The notes under the pieces are model-generated. The model had not been told where the DNA came from, did not search any database, and worked only from the letters and a program-made list of their open reading frames with translations. A program made the position numbers and the translations under genes. A stretch of DNA of 64,000 nucleotides from Linepithema humile (Eukaryota > Arthropoda > Insecta > Hymenoptera > Formicidae), in assembly GCF_040581485.1 (NCBI RefSeq), contig NC_090130.1, positions 4,154,001 to 4,218,000 of the forward strand. Reading direction: 5' to 3'. This document shows, one piece after another, positions 25,401 to 38,079 of the stretch (positions are counted from its first letter, which is position 1; each line of letters opens with the position of its first letter).

Positions 25401-27358
25401 GTGATCGCGATCACTTAGAATTTCTTCATTGTGTGCGATATTTATTAATCGCTATGATTTCAGCAAATATGATATTACATAAATTACAGCGTATAACACT
25501 TTGTGAATATTCCATTAACTTTCGACTTTGACGTAACAATGGTAGTGTACTTTTTATGCCGCGCATATATTATTGCTATTGAGAGAATGCTATTAGCGTT
25601 CTGCGGAAATAATATTCACTTTTTTCATCATAATATCTTTTATTTTATTCAATTTTTAATAAATAATCTGATATAGAGATTTATTGCGGGATTATATGAA
25701 AAAAGCTTACAGTAAAAAATTCAAACAAGAGTTATATATTTTACATGTACGTTACTTGCAATATCGTGTAGGCGATAGCAAATATGCACATGCGATTAAC
25801 GAATGTAACTCGGAAAGGTTTCAGCACGGATAAGAATTACGTTGATATTTGCGGCACGTAACAAAACGAAGGAAAAATGTAAAACAGAAAGCCGGCCGCA
25901 TAAAACGCGTATACAGTGTGTATATCGTATTTTAAATAATTAAAAAAAAAGTGAATTCGAGACCTTCACGCCGATATTTATCGAATATTGGCCCGACTGG
26001 GGACCCAACTCTCGCCAGTATAATATTATTTATAATAGTTTACTTCATCTTGCTGCTTATACAATATGCTTTAAGTGCTGATTTCGTTTAAATATTCCTT
26101 TATATCGCTACGTGTCCTAGTACTCGTGACATCGTTGTATCGCCTATATATATATATATATTATTTATATAATTATATACATATTTTTATTATATGTGAC
26201 GGAAAGAAAACGCGGGACGAGACTGAAACCGATGCTAATAATAACGGTATAAGTAATATATATTCGCGATATCGAGATGATACCATTACAGTCGAGTCGT
26301 CTTAATATATATGTATACATGGTGTATGTGTGTACGTAATTACGTGGTGTATATTCGAGTGTACGTCAGAGTCCGCACATGCGTAAGTATCGTTGATACA
26401 CTTACTACGATGCGATCGGTGAAAAATGCGCGTCAACAAACGCATCCTCGTTACGTTCCGATATTAAATGCTCCTCGCTCGGTATTCGTTCGGTGCGCCG
26501 GTGATTAATCGGTAGGCTTAATTATCGCGCTTCGACTTTCGATTTTCCCGACATTTCGCTCGCTTTCACCCCGCTGTGAAAATAAAGCCTTCGTCCAATC
26601 CTTGTCCACTTTCCCGAATCGCGGTCCGATTCGCAATCTACCTATGAATGCGCGAATCCGGAACTACAGCGCGGTGTGTCATAACCAGCGTATAACCAGC
26701 GAGGAAGCTTACGCAATCGTGACATGAATATTCCCGTTCCGGCGTGTAGTCTGTATGAGGTAACGGTACGCCGTCATGATAGACATCTGTAATCCGATAA
26801 TTTCTCCTTGTACTTATAAATGAGATATATGTCGTTTCCTCTATCCGGAATTCGTTATTGAGCTGCGCGATATCCGTCGATATATCATCGGGAGTTATTT
26901 TCGCGGTGGCAGAAGCATATTTTTGCGCGCCAAGGATTAATTGATAAAGTTAAATAATAAAGTAGATGAAAGAGTCGATTTCTCGATTTTCACCAAGTCT
27001 CGAGCTTCCGGATTTGACCCGAGGAAGGTCAATAATTTAATGTATGTACGGGATGTTTATCGTGACGGTTATTTTTAAGCCAGTTTTCGATAACTTGACA
27101 GATAGACGTCCTCGGTTTCTAGGATTTTTGGAGATCAGTAGAGTTTTGTCTCTTGTTATTAGCCAGTTTTCAACTTAATCACTAGGGGGACCCGATTACA
27201 ATGGATGTATTCGGCGTGTACTTAATGCTAGAATTTGGTTCTGAACACATTGTCTCTAAGTGTCGTGCTGTTAAGCGCATCTTATTATCGACAAAGAACA
27301 GTCTAAGCTACCCGGGATTTTCTGCAACTCGTGTAACGCGAGTTTGATACCACACTTA
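22465..27358. other. Gene-free stretch
   Basis: I see no supported gene here. Several frames reach 70-144 codons (for example 24456-24890, plus strand), but they contain no domain, show no splice-consistent partners and have compositions expected of moderate-GC noncoding DNA. Confidence 0.4.
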
Positions 27359-27738
27359 AGGATGCTTACGATACTTTGATTGTATCAAAAACTATCATTA
27401 TGTATTTTGATGTACTCGTACACTGCATTGGATTATTATAGCTTTGGGACAAAAAAATATAGATTCGTACTTTTGGAGATGATAATTCATGAAGACCATA
27501 TATATTTTATTATCTCAATGCAATTTCATATTATAATTAATTGTATAATAATTTATAAAATGCAATCATTAAAATAAATTATACGGCGTATCAATTTATT
27601 TATTCTATATTGATTTTAATTAACTTATTATTGCAGATATTCTTTTCGTTTTATCATTACACGATTTTATCATTACTGCGAAATGTTGATACGTTTGCTA
27701 AAAGTGTAGTTTGATACTGCATTAAATGTAAGCATCCT
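27359..27738. mobile_element. MITE with TA target duplication (Tc1/mariner-like)
   Basis: The outer ends are perfect inverted copies of AGGATGCTTAC. Each is flanked by TA (27357-27358 and 27739-27740), the target-site duplication typical of Tc1/mariner. Further in, both ends carry GTATCAAA after a 10-12 base spacer, giving an imperfect terminal inverted repeat of about 30 bp. The 380-bp interior is AT-rich and encodes no transposase. It is a small non-autonomous element; the family assignment rests only on the TA duplication and size. Confidence 0.72.
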
Positions 27739-29704
27739 TATTTACACTATAGGCTAAATTGAACCTCGATGTTAATATGTTTTCCTGCTACGCGAAAGTC
27801 ATATCTATTCGTTCAGTTTCAATTATTAGGATCCCTCTGATCGCAAATGATAATATATTATAATGACATTGATAGATGATAATTGCAATGTAAATTATAT
27901 AATGTGCCTGCTTAACGACAGTAGCACTGGTGCCGCAATCGTGATACGCACACTTTTGCAAATAATCGTGAAATGATTAACCGTTATCTTTTTTATTATA
28001 GCACAGAACATGATTAACGATCTAAAGTGCAATCAATGCGTAACGCAGCATTTCAAGATTTAGATGCTTACTTCGCGTAGTATTTAAAGAAAAACGAAAA
28101 GAGCTTTTTTTTGTAAAGATACACTATGAAATCCAATAATTTCTAATTCAACTCTGCTTACTTTATTCGTAGTTTGGTCACCATAACTATAATATTTGTG
28201 CTGTTCGTATGAAATATATTTGATTCCTCTTTCAAGGAACTCGATCACATTCGCCGTTTGGTACAATTATTATTCTCGACACAAAATTTGACGCGCGTTG
28301 CTCGAAATTCTGCAGTTTAAGAATCAATTCCACCATTTAATCTCTCTTGTAGGAGTTTACTTTTTTAGATCATGTAGATCACGACACTGTGATACAAATA
28401 GCGAAACAGAATTGATTTGATCATAGTAAGCGTCGGTACAAGCGACTTTGAAGCGCTTCGTAATTAACGATTTCCGTTTTTTTTTTCGCGTAGCATGTCT
28501 GACACCGATAGATGTCTGATATTAGCCTCGTTTGCACCTTCGGCCAATTTGCAACGCCGCAAAAACTGGTCTGACGCAATTGAGAATACAGGTAGCATGT
28601 AATTTCGCCGTCTCTCGCGCTATCTCTCCGCGAATATTTCATTTTCTTTTTCAAACTCTTTTTTTTTGTCTTAAATTCATGTCCCCTCGCTTATGCCTAA
28701 GGCAGCTAACATACAGTTAAAAAATCGTCAAGGCTCTTCTTGGAAGGATTACAAAACACATCGCGCGTTTATCTGATCTGTGTCTAACACAGCTTATCCT
28801 TATCCGAGAGGAGAATCTCTAGCTTTGTCGTTGCACAGAGAGAGAATACGAAGATCTTGCAAGTCCGAGAGTCGGCAAAGTGTGAAAAGACGAGCGTTTT
28901 CTCGCCGCGTGAAAATTATCGCGCCTCGCGACGAACTTCCGCCCGCGTCCGATGAATAATCGAGCGCTTCGCGGTACTGGCGATGTGTCACGCGATGAAA
29001 AGCGCCGATGTATGTATGCGGTTCTATCTTTGATCACTCGCAAAGTTCTCTCCCACGGCCGGCCACACGCGTCGCGCCGGCTACGGCACACAAAAGTATC
29101 GATTCGCGGGCACGCGAGCCACTCGATTCGTCACCGACAAGCGCGACAAGCGAATTGTTCGCCGTTTAGCGCGCAACATGTATCATGCGATCTCCGTTTT
29201 CCATCGGACAGTGGCACTGCGTACGTGTACATGCACATTCGTGCGTCGCGTGTCTTCTGGAAATTACGCAAGCCCGTCGAGTCGCCGCCAATTAGCGCGG
29301 ATTACGCCCGGACGCGTATCGGACCATCGATCGCCGACGGTGCAATTGCAACGACAGCGGACGCACCGAATTGACAGACGAATCGAATTCCTTTTTTCGA
29401 TTAAAAACTCGCCCGCCGACCAGCTCTTTTATTAGTTTGCCGTTACCGATTCGTCTGGTTAGTCAGCAGCGATTATTATCGTGCTCCATTTTTTTCCGGG
29501 GCGCGAATTTTTAATTCTAATCCGATTTGCGCGCCGGGATTCAATTCGGCCGCAAGAGACCATTCGCGACGCTTTCAATTGAACAAAAATTTTATTCGGC
29601 AAGTTCAATTTTTATATAGAAGCGCGCGCTGTTACGATGAGATGACGAGGACTCCGTGCGACGGTGCAAAAACGTGCATCGGAACAAATACACGCCGCTT
29701 GCGA
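27739..29704. other. Gene-free stretch rising in GC
   Basis: AT-rich up to about 28.7 kb, then CpG-rich. Overlapping open frames at 28800-29435 on both strands reflect the low stop-codon density of CpG-rich DNA; none resembles a protein. A promoter-like or unmethylated CpG island is the simplest reading. Confidence 0.4.
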
Positions 29705-29940
29705 ATTAAAATAAAATAACGGCGCGAACGGAAATCGCAATTAAATCAAAGATAAATTGAAATAAAACGACGCGACGGTCAGGCGCGCGGCGCGGTGCGG
29801 CCGGATATTGCAATTAAATCAAAGATAAATTGGAGCGAAATGATGGTCGACCTGTGCGGGCTAAATTAAAGTTAAATCAAAGGTAGATTAAAACAAAATG
29901 ACGGGCGCGAATTCGCCCGATGTGGAAGTGAATTAAAACA
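29705..29940. repeat. Degenerate tandem repeat, ~60-73 bp unit
   Basis: Each unit joins an AT-rich segment (ATTAAATCAAAGATAAATTG and variants) to a CG-rich segment. Copies begin near 29737 and 29810 (73 bases apart, 23 identical bases at the start) and near 29869, with decayed copies on both sides. It is noncoding. Confidence 0.7.
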
Positions 29941-31889
29941 ATGTTGGGTTTTATAGGCGGCCCCGACGGGGGATTCGCTTTAATTCATATTACGGCAAAA
30001 TTAAACGGACGCTTTGATATCAATTTAATAAAAAATACGGTGGCGGCGAATTCTAGCGGATTGAGCGACGTGCGCGTAATTAAACAATTCGATGAGCTGC
30101 CCCGTGGCAAAGCGTGCACGGCGTCGAAACGCGATCGCGCGGAAGAAAATCCACGGTGAAACGGTGCGCGACCGCCGAGACGAGAAGTGAGCGAACGGAA
30201 AAGCGCGGCCATTTTCACGGCGGCGAGCTTGCCAATTAGAGCGTACGACGACTCGACCGAAATTTCTCGGCCGTCTGACCTTAAAACCGCGGAGGTGCAA
30301 GGACACTCGAGACAGGAGAATAGAAGGATCAGTAGTCGAGAGAGAAGAGACTACCGCGCGTGTGTAGATCTATGCGTGTGTATGTGTGTAGTGTACATGT
30401 CATGTATGTTGTCTCATTATGTATGTAATACGTGTGCGTGCGTAAAGGAATCTCCGCGTTAAGTCGCGGAAAGTTATCGCGCACGCACACTTGCAGTTTC
30501 GTTAGTAGAAGCTGTTTGATGTACCACGAAGAGTGTACGTTTCGTACGTTGATTCTGACCTCGACTTCTCGAGCACGTCGTGAGAAGGCTTTCTGTTTAG
30601 GAGCCAAGTTTTCAAGATCGAAGCGGGAAGTACGAAAGAGGAGGATTTAAGTTTCGATTGGACGCGAGAAGGGCTTTCGCCGCTGTTTTGTTCCTCGCCG
30701 CGATCATAGCGACGCCCTAATTATTATAGACGATATTAGGCGATTAGATTAATTAGTACGTGGACTGCTAGTACGTTACCGTTACGTTTTTATCAATACT
30801 CGTTAATGCGTAATGTAGTATATAAATGTAGCTTTAGGTGGTCTCATATTATTCATACGATGCCTGCGATTCTCATGCATTGCATCTACTCGCCATCACT
30901 GTCGCCATAAGTGATAAAAAAAACTCTTTGAGCTTTTGCGCGCGATAAATTTATTGAGAAGTAAGTTTTATTAACATAAATGCTAATAATAATCTAAAGT
31001 ACAAATGAAATTGAAATTTTTCAAGCAGTTTTAGCGATGACAAAATAGTACGAGGAATCTCGTAATCAATTATCCTGCAAACTGAAGTAGAAACGACACT
31101 CGTCATGCAGCACAAATAAATTGATTTATTTTCTTTCGGTTGAAATGTCATATAAAAGGTAATCACATGTGTTCGCACGCATCGATAATATGCTTTTACA
31201 AAAACCCTTCCCTCGGCCAATCGCGTATACGTCAATAGTACAATATAGCAGTATGGTATATAGAAGCTTACGTTTTACGTATCACTATAATCCCGCGATT
31301 AAAGAGTGTGAGAGTAAGATAGGGATTATTTACACAGCATCGGTTACGAGACGCATTTATCTTCCTCTTCTACGCTCGATGGAGCTCCTACCGCTAATAA
31401 GTATTCGTCGCATTCGCCTCTTCGTTATCAATAAATATACCATCAAATTTAAAATGTCGTTTTATCTATATTCTTCTGTTTCTCTTATGTTTTTTTTTTT
31501 TTGTACACACTTCTTTGAGCACCTCTAAGTAACATCGATTTCACGATAACAGGGCTTGAGCTTGAACCGGAGGAGACGGTTCCTCGACTCTAACTATCGG
31601 CGAGGCAGGAGAATATTCGCTATAGGAGTAGCCGCTCTATTGGCATTTAAGGCAATAGCATACACGCGAAAGAAAAAGCGGGGGAGGTACGCGAAGTTGC
31701 GTTGAAATTTATCAAACTTTCGGAAAGATGAGATCAAGAAGAAATAGAAAGATCCAATCAAGTACGTAATATCAATTTGCAGATCGCATAAATATAGATA
31801 ACAACATTGCAGTGGTTGTTGCCAAGCTGATACTCATATACCAAAATTCAGTAAATTTATCGTTACGTTTAGCGGGGCAATGCAATTGA

Positions 31890-31903
31890 GGGGGGGGGGG
31901 GGG
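31890..31903 (+). repeat. Poly(G) run
   Basis: Fourteen consecutive G. Homopolymers like this are unstable in both replication and sequencing, so the length may be inexact. Confidence 0.9.
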
Positions 31904-32427
31904 AGTTGATCACAGGGAATTTCTTGTCCTTTCTCCTTATAATTAAATCTGAATTATGCAGTGTTCATTAAAATTGCATTGTCTTATTTGAAAGGGGCGA
32001 GAAGGGAAGGTATTCATTTTTTTTTTTTTTTTATAAATCCTTTAATTTTCTTTCTACAAATTTCATCCTATGGTCGTGATAACGATGCTTAAATGGGCTA
32101 GAAAAATAAATTACCGGGAATAAATTTTCCGCAGCGGACGTGATTCTTTCTCTTTTATCGAGTAACAATTCGTGTAACTAAGAAAAAAAATTAACTAGAC
32201 GACTGTCTAACGAACCGGCACAATTCCCACAACGAACCCTCGCCGTCCACTAATTGCGACTATAGCCACCGACCGTTCTTCTCTAATCGGCGCTTTACAG
32301 CTGTTCAATTTCTACGCGCATCTACAAATTGTGAAAAAAACAAGTGGATATGCTCCCTTTCGATCGTAGCTCCCTTTTAAAGCTCCGGTTTGTTTTTTCA
32401 TATAATGGCATTTAAGTCTGACGAGCA

Positions 32428-32428
<1 letters not shown>

Positions 32429-32486
<58 letters not shown>
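32429..32486. repeat. CT microsatellite
   Basis: A nearly uninterrupted (CT)n tract of about 58 bases with one TTT interruption. Confidence 0.95.
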
Positions 32487-32489
<3 letters not shown>

Positions 32490-33210
32490 CTATACACGCT
32501 CGAACTATAAGTTGTAACTATGTACAGGATGTCTCACGATCAGCGGTAAAATCGAAAGCAACACATTTTTTTATGACAATAAAGTAAATACATTATAATT
32601 AGTCATTCTGAATTCTTCACTTTAAAGTTTCCAATTGCTATATTGATTAAATTTAAATTGTGACATGCGGAATTGGATAATAAACAACGTGCAAAAATTT
32701 TGCAGAAAAATTCTTATAAATAGCGAAATATACTGATGTAATTTTACTTTGTTTGTTTTTAATAATGGCTTTCTCATTGGAAGAAGCAAGAGAATTTTAT
32801 GAACGAACGAGTTTTCAAATAAATCAGAAATGGACGAATGTGGACACAATTTCTGTAGAATGAAAAAAAAAATATTTGTTTGACATTGTTAGAATTGGCC
32901 TGTTTCCTTTTTAATAGAATGTTAAGAATTGCTTCAGGATTTACCCTTCTCGAGTGAGGACGTTCTGTCTTCGTTTAGGTGTATGTATAATATATAAACG
33001 TGTATTATGCATATATATTACCACGATCCGGAAATTTAAGTGTATCGACTAAGAATTATACACGCGAGACTACCTTAGATAAAGTAGCTTATCGCTCGGA
33101 ATGGTGGCATTTTCTTCTTACAAATCAGAATGAAAATTGCACATGCACATGTTCTTAATTCTTTTTATACTTGTAACACATGAATCGTTGTATCAAATCG
33201 TTGTACTAGC

Positions 33211-33284
33211 ATAATAATAATAATATCGATAATAATATAAATAATAAATAATAATAAATAATAATAATAATAATAATAATAATA
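33211..33284. repeat. ATA/AAT trinucleotide microsatellite
   Basis: (ATA)n with slipped units, directly abutting the palindrome at 33285. Confidence 0.95.
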
Positions 33285-33324
33285 TTAATAGTAATATTGA
33301 CATTAATGTTAATATTACTATTAA
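33285..33324. repeat. 40-bp near-perfect palindrome
   Basis: The arms TTAATAGTAATATT (33285-33298) and AATATTACTATTAA (33311-33324) are exact inverted copies. The 12-base centre is itself palindromic around CATTAATG, with one wobble mismatch. It sits at the end of an ATA microsatellite and could extrude as a cruciform. Confidence 0.85.
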
Positions 33325-34000
33325 CATTAATGACAATAATACAAGAGGGAGATTGCCAAGAGATTAATGAATATCACAACAAAATAATTCAAATTTCAAG
33401 AAATACGTATATATATTATCTAATTTAATATCATGACTCGTTTTTTACGTATTTTAATATCTTGACAATCCATCAATAATAAGTACAGGAACAAATAATC
33501 ACGCTTGCATCGACCAAAGATAATTACCACGATTATCAAAAGTAACAATGTTCTCACTATATAAAAAAATAAGCGCAGAATGAAAAATACGGATAATACA
33601 ATAAGCAATTGCGAACGCAGCGGAAAGAAATGATGAGACATACGTGAGTGAAGTCAAGAGCGGCGCGCAATATTCTGGATTTTCGTTGTGTGTCACGCGA
33701 ATAAATTGGTATTGCTTACTCGTTTATTGCTCTAAGCCGTATATTAATATGTATATATGCATTAATAGCAGCGTGGCGTATTTATTAGTGGCTAGTGCCG
33801 CGCAAGATGGAATTAAAAAATCGAACGAAGCTCCATTGCGCGTCAAGCATTGCTGATCGATCCTAAGGATCGATCAGGTCGAACGAGCTACGCGAAAAAA
33901 TATTGTTCGTTCTGTTTCTCCTTGCAACTTTTGGCGGCGAGGTTTCTCTCTACTGTACATGCAAAATATATTATCGCTCTTCGATAATACGATCGTTGCG

Positions 34001-34024
34001 AAAAAAAAAAAAAAAAAAAAAAAA
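34001..34024 (+). repeat. Poly(A) run of 24
   Basis: A pure A homopolymer. No retroposon-like body or target duplication is evident upstream, so this is a simple repeat rather than a retrocopy tail. Confidence 0.9.
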
Positions 34025-35904
34025 TGATCGGGCGGATCGCCCGCATGCTCGCGTCGGCCGTTAATTATTATTAGTTTGGTTATTATTTCCTTCAGATGGG
34101 CGACTGAAGCGCGGATCCACTCCCCCTTTCGATCGCGTTTATTGCGTTCTTTCTCGTCGGCGGAATGTACAAAATTATTTCGGAATGTGAAGAAATTAAT
34201 TGTGTTATTGGGAAAACGAATAATTATCGATTTATACGGTTATAGCAACGTCGATTTAATTATGAAAGAGTTCAATAAATTTATTCTGATAATTTGATGA
34301 GCACAATTCTGTATGTTGATGCTCGTCACGCAGCCGTGATTAATGATTTTTTCGTGATTAAATATTGAATGCGGTGCAATCTGCGCAATTAGCAAAATAC
34401 GCTATGTGAAATTCATTAGTTTTGCTTGAATGTTGTCAATTAATGTCAATAGGAGCAATTCATATTATATTATCACGATGCAAATAATACAGGAATCCAC
34501 TAATATAATAAAGCTAAATATATATCATCATATATTATTGCATATTATAATAAAATGTAGTTTTAATAAGTATCACCGAATAATTTTCAAATAAACATTG
34601 CTATTTCGAAATATTCAAGAGACATTGATTGAAACTCAAGATTTTCGAAAGACTTTAATATGAGAGGTAGTTCGGGGGGCGAGGGGGGGAGGTGGATTGG
34701 GCGATCGTTCTCCATTATGCCTAAGCACATCATCGGTTCTTGCTCGAAACTTCGTTAAACTTCGATGTTTGCTATATGTATAATTATATAATTCGTTGTG
34801 TCGAAACATTGCTTTGACCGTATGTGTCGTCATATTTTTTTTTTCTTATATTGCTTCTATAAAATATGTGTATAACAATGTTACGCGTCTATTATTCGAA
34901 TTTGCTCTAAGTACGTGGTGTGTACGTGTACGTGTGAATTCTCCGTTCATGCGATACCGTACGCGTGTTAAGCGTCCGCGATCGTAAGCGGTCGATCCGC
35001 GCGTGGGACCTATTACCGCGACATTTTCAGTGGTTATTTTCCACCGCCGGCTCGGTGTCGCGGATAATCGCCCGCTTTCTGACTAGAACGTACGCGTTAC
35101 GCGCGGCGCGTAAATCGCATAATCGTGCGAGATACGCAGGTGTTTATCGACGATTCGGCCCGACATAAATACAAAAGGAAGGTTGGGGTATAAGGATAAA
35201 GATTTCTTTATCGCGTATACATACCCTCGGTGTGTACCTTCGGAATCTATAAAGACACTTGTCCGTCCTCCTTTTCGCAATTATTTCACCTTATTTGTCG
35301 AAGATAACACATGTCGTAACTCCGACTATATGCAATCGCTTGCACTTATCGATTAGCTATAGCTTTCATTCTTCAAATCGAATGTAATATTAAAAAGACT
35401 GCGCTCATTATGAGCGATAAATCAGTAACTAAAATATAATTTTTTAAAATTATTTTTATTTTAAAAAGAGTGCATTTCTTCCCGGCACTTTATCGAGTAT
35501 CTGATAAATTCGATCCCATCACTGCGTAGTCGAGGATCAATTAGCAAAAACCGAGATTTCATCGCCACCATGTTTTCTTCAAATGTTAAAATATCTGCTT
35601 TTCGCGCGACTTTTAGACTGAATGAATCGTGAATTATTGTCGAGCAGTCATCGATGACACCTGCGCGTCTCCGTGATCGGCCTCGATCACCGACGCAAGA
35701 CGCGTGAGGGAGATCGAGGCCGCGCCGTGATCGTGATTCGACGAGCGCGGCTCGTGAACCGCGAGTATGGATCCGTCATCGATCTTTGGGGATCTTGAAT
35801 CTCTCTTGCTTTACTCCCCGATTTCTTTCTTTAAATTTAGGCAGCTAAGTATTAATAAATAATGTCTTCGTAACGAGCTCGCGGACTAGAATCGTACGCG
35901 CTAG

Positions 35905-35980
35905 TAAATATATATATACTATATGTATAATAATAATAATATAATATAATATTATATAATATAATAATATAATATCATAA
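35905..35980. repeat. TA/TAA low-complexity tract
   Basis: A compound (TA)n and (TAA)n tract with internal palindromic ATAT units. Simple repeat, no coding content. Confidence 0.9.
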
Positions 35981-36113
35981 TGTAATAGGTATATAATCGA
36001 CTAGAGCGACTAGACTCTGCAGTGTGGACGTCACCGTTCGACGTGGTTTTTTTTTTTTACGACTTAACATTACTGGACGTTTTTATTAATGTTAGACATT
36101 ATTAATAGACTCA

Positions 36114-36248
36114 CACTCTCTCTCTCTCTCTTGCTCCCTTTCTTTCCTTCTAACCCTTTACTCGTTTTCCCTTTCTCTCTCTCTCTCTTTCATCCTCGCT
36201 TTTTCTTTCTCTCTCTTTCGCTCGCTTTCGCTCTCTCTCTTTCTCTCT
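36114..36248. repeat. CT-rich tract in the scratch 3' flank
   Basis: About 135 bases of interrupted (CT)n with CTTT and CGCT variants, starting 185 bases past the scratch stop codon. On the transcribed minus strand it reads as GA repeats, so it probably lies in the scratch 3' UTR. Confidence 0.85.
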
Positions 36249-36432
36249 AACTCTCGTTTCTGTCTCTACTGGCACTTTTCTACTTAAAATCTACGGCAAA
36301 CCTTTATATCCTCTCCTTCGCTCTTCGTACCCTCGCGCCTCTTCGCGATCAAGCGGCGATCACGGGGCACCGCTAGCTCTCTCTCGTTCCCTCGATCCTC
36401 GTGGCATTTTTGTTCTCCTTCTCGAAGCGCTG

Positions 36433-36484
36433 CTACAAGCCTCGATTGGTGTTCTGTTGATGCTGCGTGGCGTTGTTACCTGCA

Positions 36485-36517
<33 letters not shown>

Positions 36518-37777
36518 ATCTCTTCGTCGCGCAGACACGCCGACTCTAGGTGCTTGTTCAGATAGGACTTGAGGGCAAAGGTTTTGTGGCACCTCGTGCA
36601 CTCGTAATTCTTGTCGGCCGAGTGCGTCTGCATGTGCGCCCGCAGATTCGAGCGATCGGCGAACGCCTTGCCGCAGTGGGCGCATCCGTACGGTTTCTCG
36701 CCGGTGTGGCTGCGCAGATGACCCTGCAGCAACCAGGGCCGCGAGAACATCTTGCCGCATACGCCGCAGCTGTGCGCGAGCTTATGCGTGAGCACGTGCA
36801 TCGCCAGGGCGGGCATGCTGACGTACGCCTTGCCGCAGTGGATGCACTTCTTGGCCGATTGCGAGTCCAGGCTGCGATGCGTCTGCTTGTGCCGCGACAG
36901 ATTCGACGACGTGGCGTACTGCTTGCCGCATTCGGTACACGTGAACTTGGGCCTGTCCGGCTGGGTCGCCTCCTTATCGGGCACGGCGGCACCGTTGTTG
37001 CCGCCGCCGCCACCGCGCCGCTTCGATCGACCGTCCGACACGAAGAAGGCCTCGTAGGTGTAGGCGACAGTTTTGCCGCCACCGGTGGTGCTGTTGGAGG
37101 TTGGATAGAGTTATGATGATTCTCCGAACGGTGGGCTTCGGGACTTTGAGCGATAGAGATTCTGCTTGTATAAATATCTCGCCTTGGATCGAAGTTTCAA
37201 CGGATTCGAGGCTTGAAACTTGAAGAGCCTTGATTATTTCATTCGATTACTCATTTATTACACATAACGGTATATTCACGTATTTTATTGTCATTTTAAT
37301 TGTCGTTTATTATTTATTTCATTTATTGGATGCGAGCACAGAATCTACAATGTGTAGTGAACCTTTATATTCTTTACAGCGTTCAATACAAGCCATTATT
37401 TAACCGATAATTGATTTTAATGAAAAAATATAACCGAGAATAAGTTTAGAATTTCACAGTGTTGCGTGTTACCATTGTTCTCCTAGTGGGAGAAACAGAA
37501 GGGGGCGGGGGGCAGGAGGAAGCGTGAATTGTCGAAGCGTGAGACTCACCTGTCCCTGCCGACGTTGCAGTTTCCGCCGGTGGCCTCCGCGGTTGCCGGC
37601 GACTGCGGCTGCGGCGGCGTTTGCTCCTGCTGGCGTAGCTGATTGGTCTGCGAGCTGGGCACCGGCACGAGCACGGAGACCGGTATGGGTTGCGTCCCCG
37701 CCGTCGGCGCCGGTTGCAGCTGCTGTTGCTGCTGCGTCGCGGGTGCACTCGGCGCCGCGGCGGCGGGCGGCGGGGGT

Positions 37778-37808
<31 letters not shown>

Positions 37809-38046
37809 ACAAGGTGTGAATAAAAACGGAGTGCGTGGGCGCGGCGGGCGACGCGCTCAAATCCAGGATGGCCTGCGCGGCCGACAGGTCCTCCTCGGCG
37901 GACGTGCGTATCTCCGAGACCGGTTGCAGGCTGTAAGGACGGTAGATGTCCTTTTTCTTCGGTGGTAGGGACAGCGCCGCGCCGGTGCTGGTGAAGGACA
38001 TCGAGAGGCTCTTGCGCGGCGGCAGGCACAGCGACGCGGTGGATGA

Positions 38047-38079
<33 letters not shown>

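Larger units (their letters stand above)
29941..36111. other. Gene-free region downstream of scratch
   Basis: No coding sequence is supported. It contains simple repeats (listed separately) and CpG-rich DNA to about 30.7 kb. The right-hand part, at least 35-36.4 kb, may include the scratch 3' UTR. A minus-strand AATAAA at 36082-36087 lies 346 bases past the scratch stop codon, but several others occur further down, so the real end cannot be fixed from sequence alone. Confidence 0.4.

Noticed and set aside
28952..29374. A 140-codon plus-strand frame in a CpG island
   Set aside because: Arg/Ser/His-rich translation of CpG-rich DNA, with overlapping frames on the other strand and no recognisable motif.
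34001..34024. Poly(A) run as the tail of a retroposed gene or SINE
   Set aside because: No element body, internal promoter or flanking target duplication is recognisable upstream.
36550..37116. A 188-codon plus-strand frame across the zinc-finger exon
   Set aside because: It is the antisense shadow of the Scratch zinc fingers, whose minus-strand reading has all Cys and His residues in register.
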